NCBI GenBank assembly: GCA_024642205.1
Contig: JAHEBQ010000004.1
Span: forward strand, 62,001-126,000
Length of the DNA: 64,000 bases
Source: Planctomycetaceae bacterium
GTDB lineage: Bacteria > Planctomycetota > Planctomycetia > Pirellulales > Pirellulaceae
Direction of reading: 5' to 3'
The notes under the pieces were generated by a model that had not been told where the DNA came from, did no database searches, and saw only the letters and a list, made by a program, of their open reading frames with translations. Made by a program: the position numbers and the translations under genes. Positions 37,922-45,717 of this stretch are shown here, in pieces (positions within the stretch are counted from its first letter, which is position 1; each line of letters begins with the position of its first letter).

Positions 37922-39805
37922 TCATCGTTCGCCAAAGTTAAAAAGCTGCACGATGGTCTCGGCCGTCACCAATTCCGAAGGGGAAATCCGGTAATTCACG
38001 CGCCGGGTTGTCTCGGGGGTTTTCGAGAAAAACACCCACCTGGTTTGCATTCGCATGGGATGATCAGAGGGAACAAAAGGTGCTTTGACGTACGATTCGG
38101 TCCCGACGAGCTTCAAAATCAGCTGGGCATTGACGATATCGACGGAGTGGACTTCGCCGTAAAAAGGGACATATTGATTCGCTTCCTGCAAATCACGACG
38201 GGCAAAGTCCTTGTTCATCTGGCTGAGCCGCGATTCATCTTCGATTGACAACGAAGCTGCGCGTTCTCGAATCAGGTTTCCCAATTGATCGATCTGCTCG
38301 ACAATTTTCTTTTCTTCGACGATCGTACTGCCGGTTTTTTCACGCGCGTATTTTTCGATAGTTACGTAGGCGCCGACAAAATCCTGGAGGACTTCGTAGT
38401 CTTCACGGGTTTGAGGAATCCAATTGAAAACTTTGCATGATTCCGTCAGCTGGTTGAGGCGAACGCTGGGTTGATACATGTCGCTCGAGGGTGAAACCGC
38501 GATGGGCCCTGGTTCGACAAGTGATATCCCCAGTTCCGTTAACGGTTTGACATTGTCATCGGCGTGTTCCAGCAGGCTTTTTACGCGTTCAACCGGTAAG
38601 AAATAGTGATGCTGGCTGGCGTTGAAAACATTGATTGCCGCCAGGTCGCCGTCGATCTTGAATAGCGGAGTTCCGGGCAGCGGCACCGTGGTTCCCGTGG
38701 CAACCAGCCAAACCAGGTCGGCTCCACCAAGTTGCATTCGATTCGCAAACGACTGTCCGGCTTTATCAAGGGATCCAAAATCAGCCCGTTTGGCAATTTT
38801 CGTTTCGGATCCACCGTACAGGTTTTCTCGCGAAGGCGGTGCGCATTGCAACAGGTACTCGCTTTCGACAACATTGTTTTTGACCGCAGGCTCGATAACG
38901 GAAAACGCGACGACAAATCGACGATTGATCGAAAGCAGGACCAGGTCGTTCTCTTTTTGTTCTGCGACATAGCCGCGGACCAGGTCCGTCAATGGCTCAG
39001 CCTCCCAATAGTCGTCGATCGAATGGACGCTTGCTTTGACCTCGATTTTCGAAGCACCTGCGACCGCGTGATAGCTCGTCAGAACCCAGCCGCGCGAATC
39101 GACAATGGTCCCCACGGCATCATGTGTGCCCAATCCGTCAAATACCCGGAGACTTACGAGGTGGGGTTGAACCGAATTCCAGCGATCCTGCGATGCCTTG
39201 CGATCGAGGTAATCAAACGACTGCGGCGGGATATCTTCGGGAGGAATCGGCTCCTGTTGATCGGCAACGGCATGTTCGGTTGATCGCGATGAGGGTTGAT
39301 CGTTAATCGTTTGTTGGGGTTCAGAGTCCGGTTCGGAACCAGAAGCTTCATTGACCGGATCACCCAGACCGGTGATTGATGTTCCTTCTCTGCTAAGTGG
39401 GTTCTGTTTGAGTTGTTGAATCAGTAGTCCTCCCAGGATTCCGATGGCGGCTGCCAGCAGTGCCGATGAAACGAGGGTTGTGATCAACCGCCGACGGAGA
39501 CGACGTTTTCGTTGCAGCGCCAAGATCGGTTTTTTCTTGACCGGTTGAGCGTCCACCTCGGTCACAGCAGCGGGAAGGTCCGTTTGGTCCGTCGTTGGCA
39601 CGGGCGCGGCAAATGCAGCGGGCACCTCGAGTCGAGGCTTGAATTTCGGCACCGCAATTTCCGACTGGTTCGGTGGCGAAACTTCGACGGCTGAGCCAAG
39701 TTCAAATTTACGGGAACAACTCGGGCAGGCGACTTGTTGTTCTGGAGGTCCGTGGGGTGTTGAGAACTGCTGTTCGCAAACAGGACATTCGATGTAAAGA
39801 TCCAT
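37922..39805 (-). CDS. Trypsin-fold protein lacking the catalytic serine, with zinc-ribbon and one membrane segment
   Basis: About 627 residues from the ATG at 39805; an upstream ATG at 39865 is possible. The N-terminus has a CPVC...CPSC zinc-ribbon (Cys7, 10, 27, 30). A basic segment and membrane helix follow near residues 107-130. The outer domain resembles HtrA/trypsin: VGTIVDSRGWVLTSYHAVAG contains a His246 equivalent and KENDLVLLSIN an Asp287 equivalent. Where GNSGGPLF is expected, the sequence reads TTVPLPGTPLF (372-382), with no serine. So it is likely non-proteolytic, perhaps a binding module. The C-terminal 200 residues include a helical stretch and a beta-rich end. Confidence 0.72.
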   Translation of the reverse strand: MDLYIECPVCEQQFSTPHGPPEQQVACPSCSRKFELGSAVEVSPPNQSEIAVPKFKPRLEVPAAFAAPVPTTDQTDLPAAVTEVDAQPVKKKPILALQRKRRLRRRLITTLVSSALLAAAIGILGGLLIQQLKQNPLSREGTSITGLGDPVNEASGSEPDSEPQQTINDQPSSRSTEHAVADQQEPIPPEDIPPQSFDYLDRKASQDRWNSVQPHLVSLRVFDGLGTHDAVGTIVDSRGWVLTSYHAVAGASKIEVKASVHSIDDYWEAEPLTDLVRGYVAEQKENDLVLLSINRRFVVAFSVIEPAVKNNVVESEYLLQCAPPSRENLYGGSETKIAKRADFGSLDKAGQSFANRMQLGGADLVWLVATGTTVPLPGTPLFKIDGDLAAINVFNASQHHYFLPVERVKSLLEHADDNVKPLTELGISLVEPGPIAVSPSSDMYQPSVRLNQLTESCKVFNWIPQTREDYEVLQDFVGAYVTIEKYAREKTGSTIVEEKKIVEQIDQLGNLIRERAASLSIEDESRLSQMNKDFARRDLQEANQYVPFYGEVHSVDIVNAQLILKLVGTESYVKAPFVPSDHPMRMQTRWVFFSKTPETTRRVNYRISPSELVTAETIVQLFNFGER

Positions 39806-39990
39806 CAGGGTACGCGCCTTTGTTTCAGAAACCACATCCCATTTTACGTCAACGCAACGCTTCAACCAGTTGGTGTTGAGCGTTCGGGAAATCAGGAAGT
39901 GGTTGTTTCAGCGAGAATGGGCCGGGCGAAACGTTTTTCTTCGGCTCTCCCATTGACCACTATTCAGTCTGGCCGATGTCAATCCGGTGT

Positions 39991-40644
39991 TCAAGCCTTG
40001 ATGGTCACTTTCGGATGCTTCCGTTTCGGATAACACGCCTGGCAGATTTCGCATTTCGTTCCATCGCAGCCGCGGGCCGAACAATGTTCACGGCCGTAAT
40101 AGATGATCTGCAGATGAAGATCGTTCCAGTGTTTCATGGGGAACAACCGTTTCAGATCCAGCTCGGTTTGCTTGACATTTTTTCCACTCGTCAAACCCCA
40201 TCGTTGAGCCAGGCGATGAATATGCGTGTCGACCGGAAAGGCAGGAACGCCAAATGCCTGGGCCATGACCACGCTTGCGGTTTTGTGGCCAACGCCGGGA
40301 AGGCTTTCCAGTGCTTCGAAGTTCGGTGGCACGACCGAGTCGTATTGTTCGACGAGAATTCTCGAAAGTTCCGAAATCGCTTTTGATTTTCGGGGGGACA
40401 ATCCGCAGGGCCGTATGACGGCAAGAATGGACTCAATTGGCACCTGGGCCATGGCACGGGGTGTATCGGCGAGGCGAAAGAGTTCTGGTGTTACACGATT
40501 CACCCGTTCATCGGTGCATTGGGCGCTCAGCAGCACCGCGATAAGCAGAGTAAACGGGTCACGATGATTCAGGGGGATGGGCGGGCTCGGATAAAGCTCC
40601 GCTAACCGAGAGAGAACAAGCTGTGCTCTTTCAGTTTTTTTCAT
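39991..40644 (-). CDS. nth: Endonuclease III
   Basis: 217 residues. It is a bifunctional DNA glycosylase/AP lyase for oxidised pyrimidines. The helix-hairpin-helix is ESLPGVGHKTA with catalytic Lys121, and Asp139 lies in FPVDTHIHR. AVLLSAQCTDERVN is the conserved lesion-recognition segment. The C-terminal cysteines are at 188, 193, 198, 201 and 204, whereas E. coli has C-x6-C-x2-C-x5-C; so the cluster ligands are arranged differently. The gene follows three cyclophilin genes on the same strand, 41 bases after the last. Confidence 0.95.
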   Translation of the reverse strand: MKKTERAQLVLSRLAELYPSPPIPLNHRDPFTLLIAVLLSAQCTDERVNRVTPELFRLADTPRAMAQVPIESILAVIRPCGLSPRKSKAISELSRILVEQYDSVVPPNFEALESLPGVGHKTASVVMAQAFGVPAFPVDTHIHRLAQRWGLTSGKNVKQTELDLKRLFPMKHWNDLHLQIIYYGREHCSARGCDGTKCEICQACYPKRKHPKVTIKA

Positions 40645-40685
40645 GCTGACGATCCATGTTCGGTTCAGAAGCGATTCCTGACCGG

Positions 40686-41900
40686 TTATTTGTCGGATTC
40701 GGAATTGTTGCCTGTTTCCTTTTCGGACTCGGCTTTCTTTGCCGGCTCGGCATTTTTCTCCGTGTCGGAATCGGGATTCGCAGCTTCTGCGTTTTCTTCC
40801 CCAGAGTCTGGTTCAACGGCTTTCTTTTCGTCCTTTTTTTCCGCTTCGTCGTTGCCGCCAACTTTGTCAGGCAAATATTCGTGATCACGTTTTCGAATCA
40901 CTTCCGCCTTGATGATTTTGTCTTTGACGACGCCCGGGATGGGCTCTTCACCCTGGGGTCCGGCGATATGTGTTCGCGCCAGCCTGTCCAGAACTTCTTG
41001 ACCTTCCACGACCCGACCGAAGCACGTGTGAAGTCCATCGAGGTGATCGGTTCGCGAAAATGTAAGGAAGAATTGAGATCCGCCGGTGTCTTTTCCGCGG
41101 TGGGCCATACTCAAACAATTCGAAAAGTGAAGTCGCTTTTCCGGCGAGTCACATTCGCATTTGATTTCGTATCCGGGCCCCTCGCCGCCCACCTCATTGT
41201 CACCGACTTTCTTGAATCCGCCGCCTTGGGCCATGAAACCCTCCAGGACTCGATGAAAAATCATGTCGGTGTAGTAATCTTGTTCAACCAGGCTGACGAA
41301 ATTTCCAACGGTGTTGGGTGCCTCGTTTTCGTAAAGTTCGATTACGATGTCTCCTTTGGTTGTAGAAAACTTGACCCGCGGAAGATCTCCTTTCATGGCT
41401 TCGGCGTGTCGAATCATCAACTCGTCAAAAATCTCGCGAGCGGGAATCGACAGCCGTTCCGAACGGGAAGCCAGCTTGAAATATTCCGGATTGATTCCAT
41501 TGGCGATCAACTGGTCCCCCATGGCCAGGACCTTTGCGTCCCGATTGAACTGGGCGTCGTTGACCATGATTCCCATCATGGTCCTCACTGCTTCCGGATC
41601 TTCCGGGTTGGTCTGGAGCAGTGATTTTGCCGTTGATTCGAGTTTTTCGACAATCGCATTGGCTTCATCGACCAAGTCTCTGAATTCTTTCTGCAGCGAT
41701 TCATCATCACCAGCAGCCGATTTCAGTTCGGTTTCTTTGGCGACCAGTTTGGCATCAATGTTCGCCCACTGCTGTTGAAGCTCTTTCAATGTCGTTTCGG
41801 TTTCTTGGGCAATTGCTGAATTCGGGGCACACGCAATCAACGCCACGAGGCACGCAATTCCTGCGAGAGAAACATATTGCGTCATTCGTAGAAAGTACAT
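40686..41900 (-). CDS. Secreted cyclophilin-type peptidyl-prolyl isomerase 1, active-site residues intact
   Basis: About 404 residues from the ATG at 41900, which gives a signal peptide (MTQYVSLAGIACLVALIACA, then APNSAIAQ). The frame runs on upstream to 42101 but would overlap the next gene. A helical N-terminal half (about 140 residues) precedes a cyclophilin domain from about residue 172. Key active-site segments are FHRVLEGFMAQGG, GGSQFFLTFSRTDHLDG and FGRVVEGQEVLDRL, so activity is likely. The tail of about 55 residues is Glu/Lys-rich and low-complexity. It acts in the periplasm on proline bonds. It is the last of three tandem paralogues. Confidence 0.9.
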   Translation of the reverse strand: MYFLRMTQYVSLAGIACLVALIACAPNSAIAQETETTLKELQQQWANIDAKLVAKETELKSAAGDDESLQKEFRDLVDEANAIVEKLESTAKSLLQTNPEDPEAVRTMMGIMVNDAQFNRDAKVLAMGDQLIANGINPEYFKLASRSERLSIPAREIFDELMIRHAEAMKGDLPRVKFSTTKGDIVIELYENEAPNTVGNFVSLVEQDYYTDMIFHRVLEGFMAQGGGFKKVGDNEVGGEGPGYEIKCECDSPEKRLHFSNCLSMAHRGKDTGGSQFFLTFSRTDHLDGLHTCFGRVVEGQEVLDRLARTHIAGPQGEEPIPGVVKDKIIKAEVIRKRDHEYLPDKVGGNDEAEKKDEKKAVEPDSGEENAEAANPDSDTEKNAEPAKKAESEKETGNNSESDK

Positions 41901-42015
41901 TTTCGTCTCCGAAAAACTATGGGTATTCAATTCAATGCCGGCAAGCGTTGCCACGGCACGGTTGTTTTCAAATAGAAGTGTATCCGATTTGGGTCCAACG
42001 CCGATGGGGCGGGCG

Positions 42016-43329
42016 CTAACCCCCCGAATTCTGATCTGCAACGGCTTTCGCGGCCGGTTCCGAATCTGAGCCATCCACGTTTGCTTCGGCATTCTTTTCA
42101 ATTCGGGTGGGTGCGTACGTGTGGTCTCGTTTTCGAATCACTGTCGCCTTGTGGATGATGGAGGGAGCCGGCGGCGTGCCGTAATCCAGACTGACCGGCC
42201 TGGTCTGGTTTACGATTTTCAATCGGTAAACGACATCCATTCCCTCAATCACTCGTCCAAACGCCGTATATTTTCCATCAAACTGGCCATTGCGCTGGTG
42301 AGTTATGAAGAATTGCGAGCCGCCAGTATCGCGACCCGAATTGGCCATGCTGAGCGTTCCGGTAAAATGATGCCGAATCTGCTCGCGATCGGTCTCGCTG
42401 GGGATATAGTAACCTGCATCGCCAGATCCGTCTCCCGTTGGGCATCCCGTTTGAGCGATTCGGCCAGGTTGAACAAGGAAGAAAGGCAGCTCATCATAAA
42501 AGTTCCTGTCGACCAGGTAGATGAAATTGCCAACCGTTTGCGGTGCGTGGTTTTCGAAGAGCTCAACCACAATATCGCCTTCGGATGTTTCAAGCTTGAC
42601 TCGCGGAAGGTCGTCCGTGTTCGATTCGAGGCGGCGGATCATTAATTCCCTCTGCCATTTTTCCTGGGCATCCGTCAATTCCTGGCGGACCGATGGCTGG
42701 AGCGACAATCCCTTGTCTTCAATTTTCTTGAGCATCAAATCGGCGCGCGCGTAGTCTTCAATCGCGTAACTTGCGAGAAATGCCTGATACGCGACGTCTT
42801 CCAGCCGGACCGGGCCAGGAGGATCGCTGTCGAGATCCGTGTCAAGCATCATCTCTGCGATTTCCAATGCTCCCCGAGGATCATATTCGGGGCTGATCGG
42901 CGTGACTTCCAGCTTCTTCCTCATTGTCGCAAAAACGAGCTGGACAGCGCCCCGATTTTTTTTGGGATCCAGCCGGAACGCCTTGAAGGCAGCGGCTTCG
43001 AGTTGGCTTTTCAATGCTTCATTGGATTTCTTGAGGAATTCGATCTGACTCATTTGTTCCATTTGCTTTTTGGGAAATCCAATCGGAATCGAACTGAACA
43101 GCTTGTTGATCTGTTTTTCGTTTGCGCGAACTTCGTCAACGATCTGCTGAAACGTCTTTTCCTGATTCTGGTTGGCTGCCGGCAAGACGTCGCCGATCGG
43201 GTTCGTTGGCTGCAGAAGGGGCTCGGTTGGAGTGACCGGATTATCTTGTGCATGGATGCCGGTGGCCATGAGCAGGACGGCACAGATCGAGCCAATCACG
43301 AGCGAGACGGGAATGGATTGTTGTCGCAT
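42016..43329 (-). CDS. Secreted cyclophilin-like protein 2, divergent active site
   Basis: 437 residues with signal peptide MRQQSIPVSLVIGSICAVLL, then MATGIHAQ. It shares its plan with its neighbours: a helical N-terminal domain, a LPRVKLETSEGDIVVELFEN start to the cyclophilin fold, and a charged C-terminal tail. GGSQFFITHQRNGQFDGKY and FGRVIEGMDVVYRL are kept. The catalytic FHRV segment reads FFLV, so the conserved active-site Arg is missing. It may be a binding protein rather than an isomerase. The gap to the next copy is 115 bases. Confidence 0.88.
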   Translation of the reverse strand: MRQQSIPVSLVIGSICAVLLMATGIHAQDNPVTPTEPLLQPTNPIGDVLPAANQNQEKTFQQIVDEVRANEKQINKLFSSIPIGFPKKQMEQMSQIEFLKKSNEALKSQLEAAAFKAFRLDPKKNRGAVQLVFATMRKKLEVTPISPEYDPRGALEIAEMMLDTDLDSDPPGPVRLEDVAYQAFLASYAIEDYARADLMLKKIEDKGLSLQPSVRQELTDAQEKWQRELMIRRLESNTDDLPRVKLETSEGDIVVELFENHAPQTVGNFIYLVDRNFYDELPFFLVQPGRIAQTGCPTGDGSGDAGYYIPSETDREQIRHHFTGTLSMANSGRDTGGSQFFITHQRNGQFDGKYTAFGRVIEGMDVVYRLKIVNQTRPVSLDYGTPPAPSIIHKATVIRKRDHTYAPTRIEKNAEANVDGSDSEPAAKAVADQNSGG

Positions 43330-43373
43330 GGGAACTCAGTTTTTCAATTAGTCAAGATTCCGTTAATTTGTAA

Positions 43374-44603
43374 TTACTCATTGAACCGGTGGGGTTCGTA
43401 TTCGTGTTTCCGCAACCGTTTCAAAGTGATCGATTCGATGGTGTCGGGAGTGATGTCCGGCACGAACTCCTCGGTTCCTTCCTCTTCATTGATCGTAAAT
43501 GTCTCCTGCAAGGAATCCAGGATCTGCAGACCTGAAATCACGCGGCCAAAAACCGTGTTCTTTCCGTCGAGGTGAGGCCCCGGAACGAGCATGATTCTGA
43601 ATTCAGCGGCACCTGAGTTTTCTTTGTCGAAATTCAAAATCATCGTGACCGAGCCGCGAAAGTGGTGCCGCGCGTCGGTTCTTTTGGATTCGTCGTAGAT
43701 CGTGTAATCAACGGTCTGAGCCCGGTTTTGGGTCATTTTGCCGGTGTCGGCGAAAATGTTTTTTAGCACGCGGTGAAAAATGACATTGTCGTAAAAACCT
43801 TTTTCCACGAGGTTGACAAAGTTACCAACCGTTTCGGGCGCCTGATTCTCGAACAGCTCAATGACAATCGTGCCCTTGTTTGTTTTCACGATTGCGTGCG
43901 GCAGTTCTTCTCCGCGGGCATCCACTTCCCGTAGCTCCAATTCGCGTTGAAATTTGCTGTTGAGGGATTCCACACTGTTATAGAGCATACCCTCGGGCAC
44001 ACCAAACGACTCGGTCGCCGGTTTCTGAACCTTGTAAAAACGAAGGGCCGAATCAAAGTCGTTCGTCATGATGGAAATCCGGCCCATCATCTCGGTCAAC
44101 TCGGCATCGCCGGGCTTGAGATCCAACAGCTTCCGGGTGGCGTCGTAACAAGTTGTCAATTGGCCTTGCGAAATCAGTTTTTGGTTCAATCCCGAGATCA
44201 GCTGCACAAGCTCATTGTCCGGTTGATCGACGGAAAAAAACAACGCAAAAGCGGCATCCCGAACCTGCTTATAGGCGTCTTCAGCGATGACAGCCTCGGC
44301 CTCCCATTTTTCCCGATACTCGAATGCCAAACTGCTTTTGTTTTGATAATAGTCTGCCCCGGTTCGTTTGATTGCCTTGAGTGCGTTTCGCAGATTGTCG
44401 ACCGCATGGTCGTAATTGTGCTGGAGCTCTTGAACCGACAAATCATCTGTTGAGGTTTGAGCGAGGGTCCTCCCCGAGTCTTCCTGGCCGGAGGCCAGGT
44501 CAAAGGGCAGAGAAAATCCTGCGACAATCAAGACCAACACAGAGATTCTGAACAAAGCCCGTCGGGATATTGACTGAATTGGTTGTCGAGTCATTTTCTT
44601 CAT
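43374..44603 (-). CDS. Secreted cyclophilin-like protein 3, divergent active site
   Basis: 409 residues. The signal peptide is ALFRISVLVLIVAGFSLPFD after a basic start. FHRVLKNIFADTG keeps the catalytic Arg but lacks the usual FMxQGG. The GSQFF motif is replaced by SGAAEFRIMLVPGPHLDGKN, losing the Gln and Phe that form the substrate pocket. VFGRVISGLQILDSL is kept. The helical N-terminal part is similar to that of the other two copies. It is the first gene of the tandem set; the next begins 44 bases later. Confidence 0.88.
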   Translation of the reverse strand: MKKMTRQPIQSISRRALFRISVLVLIVAGFSLPFDLASGQEDSGRTLAQTSTDDLSVQELQHNYDHAVDNLRNALKAIKRTGADYYQNKSSLAFEYREKWEAEAVIAEDAYKQVRDAAFALFFSVDQPDNELVQLISGLNQKLISQGQLTTCYDATRKLLDLKPGDAELTEMMGRISIMTNDFDSALRFYKVQKPATESFGVPEGMLYNSVESLNSKFQRELELREVDARGEELPHAIVKTNKGTIVIELFENQAPETVGNFVNLVEKGFYDNVIFHRVLKNIFADTGKMTQNRAQTVDYTIYDESKRTDARHHFRGSVTMILNFDKENSGAAEFRIMLVPGPHLDGKNTVFGRVISGLQILDSLQETFTINEEEGTEEFVPDITPDTIESITLKRLRKHEYEPHRFNE

Positions 44604-44764
44604 GGTGATCTGTTCGCGGATGGGTCGATAAACCTCGCTCTCACGATTGCTTGATAAGCCCTCGTCAACTTGTGTCTCCGCTGGTATTTCGCGGTGACCA
44701 CTAATAATATAGCGATTGAAATTGTTTTGTACTCCAATCCGCTTTTTCTCAAAAGAAAACTCTG

Positions 44765-45442
44765 ATGCCGCGATTCAAGCGAGGCAAAAACCTGTCCAAA
44801 TGGAATTCCAATCGTGCGGAAGCGGGAATTGGCAAGCTACGAATTGTGGGTGGAAATTTCCGCGGAAGATTGATCGATTATTCCGGTGATCCTGTGACTC
44901 GTCCAATGAAGGACAACATCCGCGAGGCGCTTTTCAACCTCATCGGGGGATGGGTCAAAGGAAAAACTGTGTTTGACCTGTTTGCTGGTACGGGAGCCAT
45001 GGGTTTGGAAGCACTCAGTCGCGGAGCTGCCAAGTGCTTTTTCATCGAACGACATATCCCAACCGTACGCGTTATCCAGGAAAATGTGCTCAGCCTTGAC
45101 CCCCACCTTTCAGTTGAAATCAACTCGTCGGATACGTTTTTCTGGGTCCGTCAATTCTTGAAATCGCCAGAACTCTGGCCCTCTACGCCGTGGATGGTGA
45201 TCTGTTGCCCACCTTACGCGTTCTACGTGGATCGGGCGGATGATGTTCTCAAAATGGTCGGCGATTTAATGGAAATTGCCCCCGAAGGCAGCGTTTTCGT
45301 GGTCGAGTCAGACAGCCGTTTCGATCCGGGGTCGCTGCCAGAACCCGAATCATGGTCGGTAAGAAAGTACGCACCCGCATTGTTGGCAGTCCGCCGCCCT
45401 CGGCTCGCAGGTGACGATGCTCAGGTGGACACCGAAAAATAA
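44765..45442 (+). CDS. rsmD: 16S rRNA (guanine-N2) methyltransferase RsmD-like
   Basis: 225 residues. RIVGGNFRGR and TRPMKDNIREALFN are RsmD hallmarks, and VFDLFAGTGAMGLEALSRGA is SAM motif I. RsmD methylates G966 of 16S rRNA. The catalytic tetrapeptide, normally DPPF/NPPY, reads CPPY at residues 148-151 (ICCPPYAFY), an unusual Cys at the catalytic first position. It is divergent from the cyclophilin set, 161 bases away. A basic N-terminal extension (MPRFKRGKNLSK) is present. Confidence 0.88.
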   Translation: MPRFKRGKNLSKWNSNRAEAGIGKLRIVGGNFRGRLIDYSGDPVTRPMKDNIREALFNLIGGWVKGKTVFDLFAGTGAMGLEALSRGAAKCFFIERHIPTVRVIQENVLSLDPHLSVEINSSDTFFWVRQFLKSPELWPSTPWMVICCPPYAFYVDRADDVLKMVGDLMEIAPEGSVFVVESDSRFDPGSLPEPESWSVRKYAPALLAVRRPRLAGDDAQVDTEK

Positions 45443-45717
45443 CCGCTCTTGCTAGCAGCTTGGACTCAACTTGCTTGCCTTTTCTTGACAGATACCCGCT
45501 CTGTCCTGCGATTCCGAAACCCCATAGAGGAAATCGCCCGAATCACCCAGATAACCGACAAAGTCTTACCGGGCAAGCCAAGTGCCGGCCGATTCCGCAC
45601 CTACTTTGATATTTCTTGGTCGATTCGCAATCAATGTTGCTCCGATAAATACAGAATTCCCGTTTCTGTCCCAAATGTTGTGGTTCTGCGTAGCGGTCCC
45701 TCGGAGATGTCTGGTTG

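Noticed and set aside
41901-42101. N-terminal extension of cyclophilin 1
   Set aside because: It precedes the signal peptide and would overlap the end of cyclophilin 2.
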